In this document: positions 32,306 to 42,798 of the stretch, one piece after another
Layout of the letters: every line of letters starts with the position of its first letter
How positions within the stretch are numbered: the stretch's first letter is position 1
Source: Cryphonectria parasitica EP155
Taxonomy: Eukaryota > Ascomycota > Sordariomycetes > Diaporthales > Cryphonectriaceae
Length of the DNA stretch: 64,000 nt
NCBI RefSeq assembly: GCF_011745365.1
Contig: NW_024468912.1
Location: 2,790,001-2,854,000, forward strand
Direction of reading: 5' to 3'
Made by a program: the position numbers and the translations under genes
Notes under the pieces: generated by a model
Seen by the model: the letters and a program-made list of their open reading frames with translations, nothing else
Databases searched by the model: none
What the model was told of the DNA's origin: nothing

Positions 32306-33200
32306 ATGAATGTGCCCATAATAGCGACAAGGAGGGCAACCTCGTCCATCTGCCTCTCCTGCCGCAAGTCTCTCCTCCGTCAGTTCTCTGCTGTCAGCCG
32401 CCGCGCATACCCAGAGTTCCAGTCGTACCGCCTCAACCCTCAGCCGCCCTCGCCACCCCGCAGCGCCGGCGGGCCAGACACCTCCATCACCCACCCGATC
32501 GAGCCGCCGATGCCCCGTGTCCACGAGACGCGACCACCCAAGACACACGAGAACGAACAGGAAGGCGCAACAACGAGAGTCACGTCGTCGGTGGGTGAGG
32601 AGCTGGCGCAGAGGTCACAGCCCGCCTTCGCACAGCCGGCGCAGGCCAGCACCAGCACCTCGTCACCACCAGAGCCGACCTCGCGGGCAGAACCCTCGTC
32701 GCAACAAGCTGCTACATCTTCCTCCTCCTCCTCCTCCACAGCGTCCTCTGCGTCAGAATCGAAGCCCAAGACCCGGCCGCGCTCGAAACTACGTGCGCCG
32801 CGGAAGGCGGCGATGATGCTCACCCCGGCGGCGGTGGACCACCTGCGCGCGCTGCTCGACCAGCCGGACCCGAAGCTTATCAAGGTCGGCGTCCGCAACC
32901 GGGGCTGCAGCGGGCTGGCGTACCATCTCGAATACGTGGACAAGCCGGGTGCCTTTGACGAGGCTGTGGAGCAGGACGGGGTCAAGGTGCTCATCGACAG
33001 CAAGGCCCTGTTCAGTATCATTGGCAGCGAGATGGACTGGGTCGAGGACAAGCTGAACCAGCGCTTTGTGTTCCGGAACCCAAATATCAGTGAGTTTGGT
33101 CCTGTGTCTTGGCTGATGAACTTTGGCAGGAGAGGAGCGAGTATATGCTAACAGCGAAGCAGAGGAGCAATGTGGCTGTGGCGAGTCCTTTATGGTTTAG
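32306..33200 (+). CDS. ISA1: Mitochondrial iron-sulfur cluster assembly protein, ISA1 type (A-type carrier)
   Basis: Two exons, 32306-33089 and 33163-33200, encode 273 residues; the 73-nt intron has a GTGAGT donor and a GCTAAC branch site before GCAG. A-type carriers pass [4Fe-4S] clusters to mitochondrial enzymes such as aconitase and lipoate synthase. The conserved domain is C-terminal (about residues 165-273): LTPAAVDHLRALL, RNRGCSGLAYHLEY with the first Cys ligand, and the final CGCGESF with the other two Cys, split from the rest by the intron. The N-terminus (TRRATSSICLSCRKSLLRQF) is a plausible mitochondrial presequence, followed by about 120 residues of Ser/Pro/Thr-rich linker that is unusually long for the family. 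The start at 32306 is the first ATG that gives the presequence. Confidence 0.93.
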
Positions 33201-33769
33201 GTTTCCAATAATGAAGAGATTGTGGCCTCTGCTACCGAGGCAAATGGAAAGGGGCAGGGACATCTTTGAGACTGTGAGTTGAGGGCATCAGTGCTGGGAA
33301 GACCTTGGAAGTCAGTGCACAAATGCATCAACATGGCGTTTACTAGATTTGATTCATGACAGGACAAGGGCTGCCGAATTTGATGGCACATGCACATTTA
33401 TTACTATGAAGGAAGGATTCAGGGCAGACACGAAGTTCATCATCAAGACAGTCATCAATTTCCCACAGAGCATTTCCTCAGCCTGCTGTATCATGCACAG
33501 CATCAACGCTCTTGTATGAGAAAAAGATTATGACAGAGAGAGAGATAAGTACAAATCACAACAGTCAAGTCAATATTGCCCAAAAGTGTTTTGTGTCCAT
33601 TGTGTATCCATTGATTGTATCGTTACCAGTCCAGCTTCGTATTCAGATAAAATTACACTCTTTGTACCCTCCCCCCTTCTCCTTCACCAAAACCAAACAG
33701 AGTAAAAGCCTGTCAACAGGGCTGCCTCTAGGGCATTATTAAATTTGGGAACCAGTCCCCCTCTTACTA
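33201..33769. other. Convergent intergenic spacer
   Basis: Between ISA1 (+) and the repeat precursor (-). No gene supported. Confidence 0.5.
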
Positions 33770-34735
33770 CTACTCGCTCTCATCCTCAGCATCCCTGGGG
33801 TGGGGACGCCCGTTGTTCTGGTTGGGGTGGGGGCCCTGGGGGGCTGGGTGAGCCGGGGCGGGGTGAGGAGGGTGCTGAGGATCGCGGGCGTCGACCTCAT
33901 CCTCAGCGTCTCTGGGGTGAGGGCGTCCGTTGTTCTGGTTGGGGTGAGGACCTTGGGGCGCGGGGTGAGCTGGGGCGGGGTGAGGAGGTTGCTGAGGATC
34001 GCGAGCCTCAATATTTTCGTCTTCAGCGTCTCTTGGGTGGGGACGGCCATTATTCTGGTTGGGGTGAGGGCCTTGGGGGGCTGGATGAGCTGGAGCGGGC
34101 TGAGGAGGATGCTGAGGATCGCGGGCCTCGATATCTTCATCCTCAGCGTCTCTTGGGTGAGGGCGTCCGTTGTTCTGGTTGGGGTGGGGGCCCTGGGGAG
34201 CTGGATGGGCTGGGGCGGGGTGAGGAGGGTGCTGAGGGTCGCGAGCCTCGAGATCTTCCTCGACCTCCCTCGGGTGAGGACGCCCGTTGTTCTGGTTTGC
34301 ATTGTTGGGTCCATGAGCTGGGCCTGGGGGAGGCGGGCCTGGGTGAGGGTGCTGGGGCTCGCGAGCCTCGAGGTCTTCGGCCTCAGCATCTCTTGGGTGA
34401 GGGCGTCCGTTGTTCTGGTTGGGGTGAGGGCCCTGGGGGGCTGGGTGAGCCGGGGCGGGGTGAGGAGGGTGCTGAGGACCACGAGCCTCGACGTCTCGGA
34501 CGTGAGGAGGAGGTCCGTTGGGCTGAGGCGCTTGCTGAGGCGCGTGCTGAGGCGGCTGCGGCGCTGGCGGCCCGTTGGGGTCGCGGCTGATGAGCTTGGT
34601 GGACGCAGCAGCCTGTGTACGAAAATGTGAGTATTTTGAGCCATGTTGGGGAAGAAGAATGTGTTGTGTACGTACGTGAAAGGGAGCGGCCTGGACTCCG
34701 AGGGCCAGGAGGGTGAAGACGGCAGCCAGCTTCAT
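33770..34735 (-). CDS. Secreted tandem-repeat Pro/His/Asn-rich precursor protein
   Basis: Exons 34735-34676 and 34612-33770 give 300 residues; the 63-nt intron is stopless and in frame, so an unspliced form would be 321 residues. MKLAAVFTLLALGVQAAPF is a clear signal peptide. After a short Pro/Gln segment come six copies of a 39-40 residue unit. Each has EARDPQHPPHPAPAHPAPQG, then PHPNQNNGRPHP, then an acidic spacer RDAEDEDI. The spacer begins and ends with Arg (PHPR-DAEDEDI-EAR-DP), so cuts after Arg would release six near-identical basic/proline peptides from acidic linkers, as in repetitive pheromone or cyclic-peptide precursors. There is no Lys-Arg or Arg-Arg, so classic Kex2 processing is not evident. 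It could instead be an intact Pro/His-rich wall or metal-binding protein. No UstYa-type or other RiPP enzyme gene is in the window. Confidence 0.78.
   Translation of the reverse strand: MKLAAVFTLLALGVQAAPFHVRTQHILLPQHGSKYSHFRTQAAASTKLISRDPNGPPAPQPPQHAPQQAPQPNGPPPHVRDVEARGPQHPPHPAPAHPAPQGPHPNQNNGRPHPRDAEAEDLEAREPQHPHPGPPPPGPAHGPNNANQNNGRPHPREVEEDLEARDPQHPPHPAPAHPAPQGPHPNQNNGRPHPRDAEDEDIEARDPQHPPQPAPAHPAPQGPHPNQNNGRPHPRDAEDENIEARDPQQPPHPAPAHPAPQGPHPNQNNGRPHPRDAEDEVDARDPQHPPHPAPAHPAPQGPHPNQNNGRPHPRDAEDESE
33773..34497 (-). repeat. Six-unit 120-bp coding tandem repeat
   Basis: Homologous EAR/DAR codons recur on the plus strand near 34481, 34361, 34241, 34121, 34001 and 33884, a spacing of 120 bp five times with one 117-bp step where a codon is missing. 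Unit 2 from the N-terminus is the most diverged (PGPPPPGPAHGPNNANQNN); the others are nearly identical at DNA level, suggesting recent unequal exchange. Confidence 0.92.
34613..34675 (-). other. Stopless 63-nt in-frame intron
   Basis: Donor GTACGT and acceptor ACACAG flank 63 nt divisible by three with no stop and an ACTCAC branch-like site. Its removal places the signal peptide (ending QAAPFH) directly on AAASTKLIS. Retention would insert 21 residues. Confidence 0.6.
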
Positions 34736-36685
34736 CTTGCACTGATTGATTATACAGTAGAAGTATCTGTTCGTGCGGATTGGTTGTTGGGTTATCTGTC
34801 CGGCAGTTGAAGAGTTGGGAGTAGTTGCCAAGTTCCAGACTTGATGATATTAGGAGTAGATTAGTGAGAAGATGAGGATGCTGAAGATGCTGAGGATGAT
34901 GATGATGAGGAGGAGGAGGAGGCTATCTACAGTTGAACAAAGTCGATGGTGATGGAGACTCTTATACTTCGACGAGCTCACTCTTGATGTTCAAGAGCCG
35001 AAGCTGCATACTCACGTACTTAGCCAATACTGACAACGGTAACACGGCACGACACCGGCGAATCTCGTCATTTGCTATACCCTCTCCGATCAAATCATCG
35101 CATTGGCCACTTCAGATGTTTCTGTTCTTTCTATTTTTTTCCCTTCTGTGCATGGTAGGAAACAAACAAGCCCAGCCATTGTCCAGGAGAGCAAGTTTGA
35201 CCCCGCTCAGCCACGTTTCGAGAAGGTCAGCCCTCTGGAGAACAGGTCAACGTAAGCCTTTGTGTCGAGAATGAGCTCACGAGATCAGATTGTTGATAGG
35301 GAAAACATAACAGTATTCAGACGGACATATGCGCGCACTTAGTCACGCGCGCGTACTCACCATGCGCATGAGGAGGTTGAGGCGATTTCCAAACCGTCTG
35401 ATCTACCCTTGTGCATATTTTTAGATTGTGTCCATTCAGAGCCGCGGCGGGGCTTTAAGAAGGGAGAGGGGGACAGCGAGGGGGAAATCTCCGAAACAAG
35501 GTAGAATCTGAAGCTTGTTTTGAAGTCAATATCTTAATAAAAATGGCCGCTAATAGTAGGGCTGCTGGGTAATAAGTCCTTGAACTCGGCCGAGACTAGT
35601 GAACATAATTGAGCGATGCTAAGGAGCATGTTATGACCGTTCTGTGAGAAGAAACCGTCCAAAGTCGGAAGCTGGTGACAGATTTGCTAGCACAGCCCTA
35701 CGAGTCATGATCTTTGGTTTTTCTTTCATGCGTAATGCCATTATTGTGTCCTAGTAAGAAGTTCCTGTCGCACGAGGCCGAACAAATGCCAAACAAACAC
35801 CTCGTATTTCCTAGATCTCTCGCCGTCGATGGTGATTCCGCCATCGAAACAAAAATCCTGTCACAAACCTCTTTGATGCCATGATCAATGGCAACAGACA
35901 AGGAAAGACGGTTGGATATATTTGGCTACGGCACTTTCGGCAGTATCGTGCTTCTAGAATTTGAAGACCAGACGAAGAAGGGGGGACACTAGTGCCAGCG
36001 AATGGTCTGACGAGCACGTCATTTACTCGAAAAACCTACTCTGGATCACTGTTGTTTAGTTGATGCTCTCATCTCTACCATTTGTCATGTAAGAAGTCTG
36101 ACTGGGCCATGATGTGTTGAACACCAAAAGAGAGGTGAAGAGGAGAGAAGGGGCGCGTATCCCAGGTAGAGGCGTCTTGTGCAAGTCTCTTCTCTTCGAT
36201 AAGTTGAAGAATGAGAAAAGCAGTAATCTCTGATGTCAGTTTACAAGAGAAATAAGGCGTGTGTATATGATCTCAAGGACCACAAAGCAAGATGTTCTAC
36301 TCTGTCGATGCTAGATGACAATGGGAAAAGTAAAGTGAGAGAAATGAAGCTGGCCTTGAGCCCTGGAAAATGCCGTGGAGTGTAACGACCTCATGTCCCC
36401 CCACACTAACACTGCGGCCCGGAGCGACAAAGGCTTGGCCAAGTGCCCCTCGAGCCCCTGTAACCCAGAGCGCGCCACGCTACACCACAGGCGCGTCATA
36501 ACCTTTCTTTGCGCGGGAGTTGCGCCTCGAGTCCAACTTAACGCGTCAATGTTGGCTCGCTCAGCACCATCCTAACGTCCTGCTACCACAACCACAGTCA
36601 CATTTCTCTCACATGCCAATCACAGTACATTGCCTTGCATTTTTGGCTTCTTTGGTATTTCTTCCTTTTGACTTCCATCGCAAAA
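34736..36685. other. Divergent intergenic region
   Basis: Promoters of the repeat precursor (-) and the MGS1 gene (+). A GAT/GAG-rich stretch lies at about 34870-34921. Only weak ORFs otherwise; no gene supported. Confidence 0.5.
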
Positions 36686-38401
36686 ATGGTCGTCTGCCCA
36701 ATATGCAGCCGTAATGTCAAAACCTCCGAGATCAATAGCCACATCGACTCCCAATGCACAACCTTTATACTCGACAGCGATGCCAGCACAGGTGGCGCCA
36801 ATGGCCAACACCAGTCCTCTCCAACGCCGTCGCAGAATGCCGCTCCTCCTTCCTCTACCATAACCAAGCGGTCAGCCGCCGACTTTTTCGCTGCACCGGC
36901 CGCCAAACGACAGGCCACCGCCTCCAAAATCTTGGCCCCCGCCATCAACGGCTCAGCGAATGTGTCCGCCTCCAGCGCTGCCGTAAAGTCGGCTGGAATG
37001 AAAAGAACATTTGATGAGGGGCCAGGTCACAACTCTTCAGGCCAGGCAGATGATCTCACCGCCGACACACCAATGACCGAGGCGCTACCACTGCCCGCGC
37101 CGCCGGTCAAGAAGCACAAACCAAACAGGGCGGCTCCTCTCGCCGAGCGCATGCGACCCAGCACCCTGGATGACGTCGCTGGGCAGGACCTCGTTGGGCC
37201 CAATGGCGTGTTGCGAGCCCTTATCGAGTCGAATTCAATGCCGTCAATTATTCTGTGGGGGGGATCGGGCACAGGCAAGACCACCATCGCCCGATGTATC
37301 GCCAAGATGGTCGGCAGCCGCTTTGTGGAGATCAACGCGACGAGCTGTGGGACGGCCGAGTGCAAGAGGCTGTTCCAGGATGCTGCGAACGAGCAGTCGC
37401 TCACAGGGAGGAAGACCATAATATTCTGCGACGAGATACATCGCTTCAGCAAATCCCAACAGGACGTGTTTCTGAAGCCTGTCGAGACCGGCACCATCGT
37501 CCTCGTGGGCGCGACCACGGAGAACCCTTCGTTCAAGGTCCAGGCGGCGCTTCTCTCCCGATGCCGCACATTTACATTACAGAAACTGAGCTCGGCCGAC
37601 ATCTCGAGCATCCTGGTGAGGGCGCTGAAGCAAGAACTCGAGGACGATCCATCCAAGCTATCGCCGCTAATAGACGAGGAGCTGTTGGACTATCTCTCCG
37701 CCTTTGCAGACGGCGACGCTCGCACAGCGCTCAACCTGCTCGAGCTCGCGCTGTCGTTGACGACCAAGTCAGCCGCGGACCGCTCCACGCCACTCACTAA
37801 GCAAGACATCAAGGCTGCCCTGACAAAGACACTTGTCTACGACCGAGCAGGCGATCAGCACTATGACACCATTTCGGCGTTCCACAAGGCGGTCCGCGGC
37901 TCAGACCCAGACGCTGCGCTCTACTACCTCGCGCGCATGCTTCAGTCCGGCGAGGACCCGCTCTTCATTGCCCGCCGCATGGTTGTCATCGCCTCAGAGG
38001 ACGTCGGCCTGGCAGACAATACCATGCTCCCCCTCGCGACGGCAATGTACACGGCCGTGCAGCAGATCGGCATGCCCGAGGCGCGGATCCCCATGGCTCA
38101 CTGTGCCACGGCCCTGTGTCTCGCCCCCAAGAGCACGCGGGCCTACCGAGGCCTGAACAACGCTTATGCTGCGCTGAGAGAACCAGGCGTGGCAGCGCTC
38201 CCCGTGCCGATCCATCTCAGGAATGCGCCGACGAGGCTGATGAAGGAGATGGGCTACGGCGCCGACTACAAGTACAACCCCAATTATCGAGACGGCAAGG
38301 TGAGGCAGGACTATCTGCCCGAGCAGCTGGTCGGAAGGCGTTTCCTGGAGGATAGAGACTTGGGTACCGAGGTTGACCCTGATCTAGACATGAAGGGTTG
38401 A
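36686..38401 (+). CDS. MGS1: MGS1/WRNIP1/RarA family AAA+ ATPase
   Basis: Single exon of 571 residues from the ATG at 36686; the ORF stays open upstream but the extra leader is not conserved in type and the AAAAATGG context fits. The family acts at stalled replication forks, interacting with PCNA and polymerase delta. A UBZ-type ubiquitin-binding zinc finger is at the N-terminus (Cys4, Cys7, His19, Cys24). A PIP-like SAADFF is at about 63-68. The ATPase core begins RPSTLDDVAGQDLVG (about 158), Walker A GGSGTGKTT (192-200), Walker B IIFCDEIHRF, sensor motif GATTENPSF and Arg finger region LLSRCRTF. The C-terminal domain includes YDTISAFHKAVRGSDPDAALYYLARM and ASEDVGLADN, characteristic of the family. 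Nuclear location is expected. Confidence 0.95.
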   Translation: MVVCPICSRNVKTSEINSHIDSQCTTFILDSDASTGGANGQHQSSPTPSQNAAPPSSTITKRSAADFFAAPAAKRQATASKILAPAINGSANVSASSAAVKSAGMKRTFDEGPGHNSSGQADDLTADTPMTEALPLPAPPVKKHKPNRAAPLAERMRPSTLDDVAGQDLVGPNGVLRALIESNSMPSIILWGGSGTGKTTIARCIAKMVGSRFVEINATSCGTAECKRLFQDAANEQSLTGRKTIIFCDEIHRFSKSQQDVFLKPVETGTIVLVGATTENPSFKVQAALLSRCRTFTLQKLSSADISSILVRALKQELEDDPSKLSPLIDEELLDYLSAFADGDARTALNLLELALSLTTKSAADRSTPLTKQDIKAALTKTLVYDRAGDQHYDTISAFHKAVRGSDPDAALYYLARMLQSGEDPLFIARRMVVIASEDVGLADNTMLPLATAMYTAVQQIGMPEARIPMAHCATALCLAPKSTRAYRGLNNAYAALREPGVAALPVPIHLRNAPTRLMKEMGYGADYKYNPNYRDGKVRQDYLPEQLVGRRFLEDRDLGTEVDPDLDMKG

Positions 38402-38845
38402 CATTTTACTTGGATCCAATACGTACTTTCAGGATAAACTAAATACTTGGTTGACTGCAGGTTGACTGCAGATTGCTGGGACAACATCACACACTACGAA
38501 CAAAGAAAAAAAAGAAAAAAAAACACATCGATTGCGCCACCAGAGCACGCTCTCTCTGTCTCTCTCTCTCTCTCTCTTTCTCTCTCTACCAAATGAAGTG
38601 AATAATGTCAAGCTTATTCGAGAGCAACATGGCCACACAGACACACACCAATGAGTATGATATCATGAGAAGGTATGCGGTATATATAAATTCATTCCTT
38701 CATCTCTATAGCGACAACCTATCTTGACACAAGAGTACAGCTCCAGACAGGATTTATACATATCTACAAGAATCGAGATGGGACACATCAGTGCATACAC
38801 ACACATTTCCTCCTCCTTCATCTATGGCCAGCGAGCGAGCTTCCT
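38402..38845. other. Convergent intergenic spacer with (TC)n microsatellite
   Basis: Between MGS1 (+) and the secreted protease (-). A CT-dinucleotide run is at about 38551-38587 and a tandem GGTTGACTGCA pair near 38448-38471. No gene. Confidence 0.55.
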
Positions 38846-40393
38846 TTAGACAGCAGCCTTCTGGGCCCAACCCAGGGAAGGGGTCTCGCCGTTGAAGACG
38901 ACGTAGGCAGCCTTGAGGGCAACATCACCGAAGATGTTGATGCCGATGTCAGCGGAGGACTGGATACCACCGTAGCACTTGCCCAGGATGAGGGTTTCCT
39001 GCAATTTTCACACCACGAGTCAGTTATTTTATAAAAGATTTTCATCTGAGGGGGACGGATATATACAAGTCGGCTCAAAATGAGCGTTCTTGAGGAGAAG
39101 AAGAAGAAGAGAAGGTGGATTACTCACAAAGTTGATGTAGTCGGCCGGGACGGTGATGGTGGCATCACCAACGCCAAAGGAGAAGTCGGGCAGGTCAGCG
39201 TCGCAGTCAAAGATGTAGCCACCGAAGAGGAGGGAGTTGGTGGCACCGGAGACCTCGGCGTAGTAGGCCTCGATGACGGCAGCGGGCAGGTAGATCAGGG
39301 TGGTGCCGGTGTCAGCAATGCCGACAATGCTCTCAGTGGTGAAGTCATCGCCGACGCCGTAGCCGGTGGAGGTGAACTTCCAGTAGCCGGGCAGCTTGGT
39401 CACGGCGGTGTAGGTCAGGTCATCGACGAAAGTGTCGTTGATGAAGCCGAAGTCGTACGAGCCAGCTGGTTTCAAGTCAACAACACAGAACTCAAGAGTG
39501 AGAGGGAAAGGAAAGGTTACTACTCACGAGCGTCGTGGTTCAAGTTGGCGCAGAAGACGGGCTCGTCCAGGGAGTCCAGAGCGTTGGACCTGCGCAAGAA
39601 GAACATCAAATGAGGTCAGCCACGATTTCTCTTTTTCTTTGCTTCTTTTGCTTTGGAAGAGGGTACGGGGGAGAAACGAAAGAGGGGAGGGGACGACTTA
39701 CCAGAAGGTATCCTGAGCCACGGGGGAGACGGTGTTCAGGAGGTTGAAGCCAAGACCCAGAAGACCATCGATATCGGTATCCGAGGTGAACTCGGAGGAG
39801 ACGGTCTCGGCGGCCTCGACGGCCTGGGAGGTGACGGTCACACCACCGACGTCGACGACATCGGTGTAGACAACACCAGAGGAGGAAGATCCATCACCGT
39901 ACGCGATCTCCCAGGTGTAGCCGGAGAGCAGCTTGGCAGTGGAGGAGTCGGAGGGGTTGTACTCGGTCTGGCCGTCGACCTCGGAGGAAGGGGTCAGGCT
40001 GGAGAAGACCCACAGGTCCGAGGAGCCCGTGTCGAAGTCCAGGTTGAGGACCTGCGCCGGGGTGCCGATGGAGACAGGGGTGACGTAGGCATCATCCAGG
40101 GTGTCGATGGGCGTGTTAGTGGCGCTGCCCTCGTCACGCTTGAGGAGCTTGGAGTCGACGCCCAGCGAGTTGGCGGCGGCCTCGGCGAGCCAGTCAGGGA
40201 TGGGCGTCTTGTACTTCAGGTACGTCTTGTACATGGACAGGGCGCCATTGTTCTTGTAGTTCTCGCGCTTGACCTGGTGGATGGTCGTGCGGCCCGTCTT
40301 CTGGAGCGCGTTCAGGTCGTTGCCCTTGGGGATGGCGGACGCAGCGGCGGCACCGGCGAGGGCGGCCGTGAGGATAACCTTGGAGGCAACCAT
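38846..40393 (-). CDS. Secreted pepsin-like aspartic protease (endothiapepsin/penicillopepsin type)
   Basis: Four exons, 40393-39702, 39589-39528, 39465-39128 and 38998-38846, give 414 residues in phase. A signal peptide (MVASKVILTAALAGAAAASA) is followed by a propeptide of about 70-80 residues ending near KLLKRDEG, where Lys-Arg offers a maturation site. The mature enzyme has DFDTGSSDLWVFSS, the flap AYGDGSSSSG, the second catalytic motif IADTGTTLIYLP, and two Cys near the end (FDCD and GKCYGG) likely forming the family disulfide. The C-terminus GWAQKAAV is that of fungal extracellular aspartic proteases, active at acid pH. No membrane anchor, unlike the protease at 5.8-7.8 kb. The second exon is only 62 nt. 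The start at 40393 is the ATG that gives the signal peptide; an upstream in-frame ATG at 40558 is not credible. Confidence 0.95.
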
Positions 40394-40563
40394 CTTGTTC
40401 TTGAGGAGATATCTATGTGGAGGAGGGAAAAAAGGGTTGGGCCAGAGAACGACGAGACGAGACTCCTTGAGAGAGACTGCGAGCGAGAGACCACTGCGAG
40501 CGAAGAGCAGAAGCTGACCTGAACAAACCTGAACAAGAGAAGGCCGACGGACCATCACATCGT

Positions 40564-40569
40564 TTTATA
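40564..40569 (-). promoter_or_regulatory. Probable TATA box of the secreted aspartic protease
   Basis: TATAAA on the minus strand (TTTATAAAACG) about 170 nt upstream of the protease ATG at 40393. The position fits a strongly regulated secreted-enzyme gene; inferred from sequence alone. Confidence 0.5.
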
Positions 40570-41605
40570 AACATGCGATGGGGCCTGCCCCAACATGATC
40601 GTCAGGGCCATGGTGGATCGGCCCAGGCCGATTGCAGAAGCTGAGCATAGAGGACGCAGAGAACCATGGCACCTCATCTTGCCCCAGCCAGGCTCCCAAT
40701 CAGCTTCAACCTGCTGCACAAGACGAGGTTAAGCATGTCGGTGGATAGCTTCCAGAAGGGGAAGCTCAGAGGGGGGGAGGGGGCGGGTGGAAAGGATCCC
40801 ATCATGGTCCTGCGTGCTTCCATGACGGTCTGCCATACGTTGAGGAGGGTAACGTCGTTCCTCATAGAATGCTACTCTGCTACGGCGTGCGCGCCTTGGC
40901 TGAAAGAAAAGAGCACACCACCTTCTCGAAGCTAGAAGAGTCGACGGGCTTGGGGGGCAGCAGCAGCCAATGCGGGCGCGCGCCTTGACAGTATCGGGGA
41001 GAATGCCTCGCTTGGCTTTACCGTGTGAAGGCAGTTGGCTGCGACGTTGCGATTGGGTGTGATTGGGTGGACGGGCCACTCAGCTCTTTTCTTTGTCGTC
41101 CTTTCGGGTTTCGGGGAACAATCAACATGTGGGGACCAAAACCTCCCACTCCTCATCTGCCATCCGAGCAAGGCTACGATGCGGCTTCCACTTTTGATAG
41201 AGATCCAGCCCCGTCAGCAAACCAATACATGTCGTGATGGGCCGGAACCTTGGCTGAGGCGACTGCAGGAGGAGTCGCTCACCAGATTAAACTCTAGGGA
41301 CCTACCAGATCCGTGTTGGAACTTCAGGTTCAATGTAACCCACGTCAGCCGCAACCCCCGGCCGGGGCGGTTTTTGTCGTTGCAGTGAACCATGTGCCGT
41401 TTCCCGAGTCTGGTATTCCTTTCTCTAGGCATACTACATCGGGTCCTCGGGGCCCACGTCGCCCTGCTTGCCGATCGTCATAATGACCCAACCAACATAC
41501 TACTCTGTGATATTATCCCAAGAATTTTTCTTGTGCTTTTCTCCTTGTTGCAATTCTTCTTCCGCGACCCCACGCACGTTCAATAGTGCAGTGGAACCCT
41601 TATGC

Positions 41606-41607
<2 letters not shown>

Positions 41608-41639
<32 letters not shown>
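41608..41639. repeat. (GA)n microsatellite
   Basis: About 15 GA dinucleotides in non-coding sequence. Confidence 0.9.
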
Positions 41640-41643
<4 letters not shown>

Positions 41644-42798
41644 TGGCACGGGCTCAGGACGACCTCCCTTCACATTAACTATAGACATGCATGCTAAATT
41701 ATGACCATTATGCAATTCCTTTCTTTCTTTTCCCATATCCATGGATGGTCATACGACCACACTTGTATACTTCCAAACAGGCAGGTATGAGGAGGAAGAC
41801 ATCATAACAAGTTAAATAAAGTTCAACTGTATAGAAAGATCGGACACTTTGGGCACGTGGGGCCAGCTACTGATCATGCACGTGGACGCGTTTATGGCAT
41901 GATCTGCGCCAAGGACAGTGTCCTGATTGAACGTCCCTCTTTTGGAGGCATCTTTGGTGGCAAGTGGGTTAGAGAATTGTTGTTGATAATTTACTGCAAC
42001 TGGCCTAGTCTAGGATGAGGCTATCGCAATACCCCGGGCCAAGACCTGACAGAAGATCGTTACATCTGGAGACGTTGCACCTCTAGTCTTGGAGAGTATC
42101 TAGGGATTGTTCCGTCGGTTTTAGACAGTCATTCAACGTATTCGCAAGTCTTTCTTCTTCTTTTTCTCCTTTTCACCCTCTCAACCCGAGAAATGTGCTT
42201 TTGATGGCAAAGGTCAATACTCAGAATCCCCTTGGGAGCTTTTATATTCAATATGGAACGATTAGTTGCCCTCATTCAGTTGATCGACCGTCAACTTTAT
42301 GAAAGAGAAAAAAGTTGTTAAAAAGAAAAGGAGCGGGGGGTATATATGGATAGTAAGTGGTCATGGTCCCGTGATCCTGCAGCAGCGGCTGTGGTTGGAA
42401 CATAGATGTGCTCATTGGTAATGGAGGGATGTATAGTAAGGTTCTGAATAAGTAGTCTTCATTCGAGATAGTGAGACGAATGGACCAGTCGTGTTTTTTT
42501 GGTATTAAAAAAACCATGTGCTCTATTCTGGTCCCTGATTCCAAGTCTGATACTTTTTGCCGTGGCCTTCCATAAGCAAGGCAGCTGCTTGCATCCGTCC
42601 TTTCGATGGGCCCTGAGAATTTTGAGAGGGCGTTCATAGACACAATAAGCACGTCATGATCAATCATTCTGCTGTCGAGTAAAAGACGTTTTGAGATGAG
42701 GAAGAGGCCAGTCACATTGTGAAGGGGGCCTCGATTTCATGAATCAGGGTCTGATTCAGCGGGTAATGCTTGTCTATCATCATCTTGGTGCATGCCAT

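Larger units (their letters stand above)
40394..42798. other. Intergenic region upstream of the secreted protease and downstream of SDA1
   Basis: About 2.4 kb with no supported gene. Contains the protease promoter with a TATA box, a (GA)n microsatellite at about 41608-41639, and the 3' region of SDA1 at the right. A 147-codon ORF at 42272-42715 (-) shows no family features. Confidence 0.5.

Noticed and set aside
33745..34630. Two long plus-strand ORFs opposite the repeat precursor
   Set aside because: They are antisense shadows of the 120-bp repeats; the minus strand has a signal peptide and an intron.
36480..36540. GC-rich tRNA-like stretch
   Set aside because: No complete cloverleaf with A and B boxes could be drawn.
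36635..36685. 17-residue hydrophobic N-terminal extension of MGS1
   Set aside because: It would place a signal-like peptide before a nuclear zinc finger; the ATG at 36686 has a better context.
42272..42715. 147-codon minus-strand ORF downstream of SDA1
   Set aside because: No family resemblance; likely within the SDA1 3' region.
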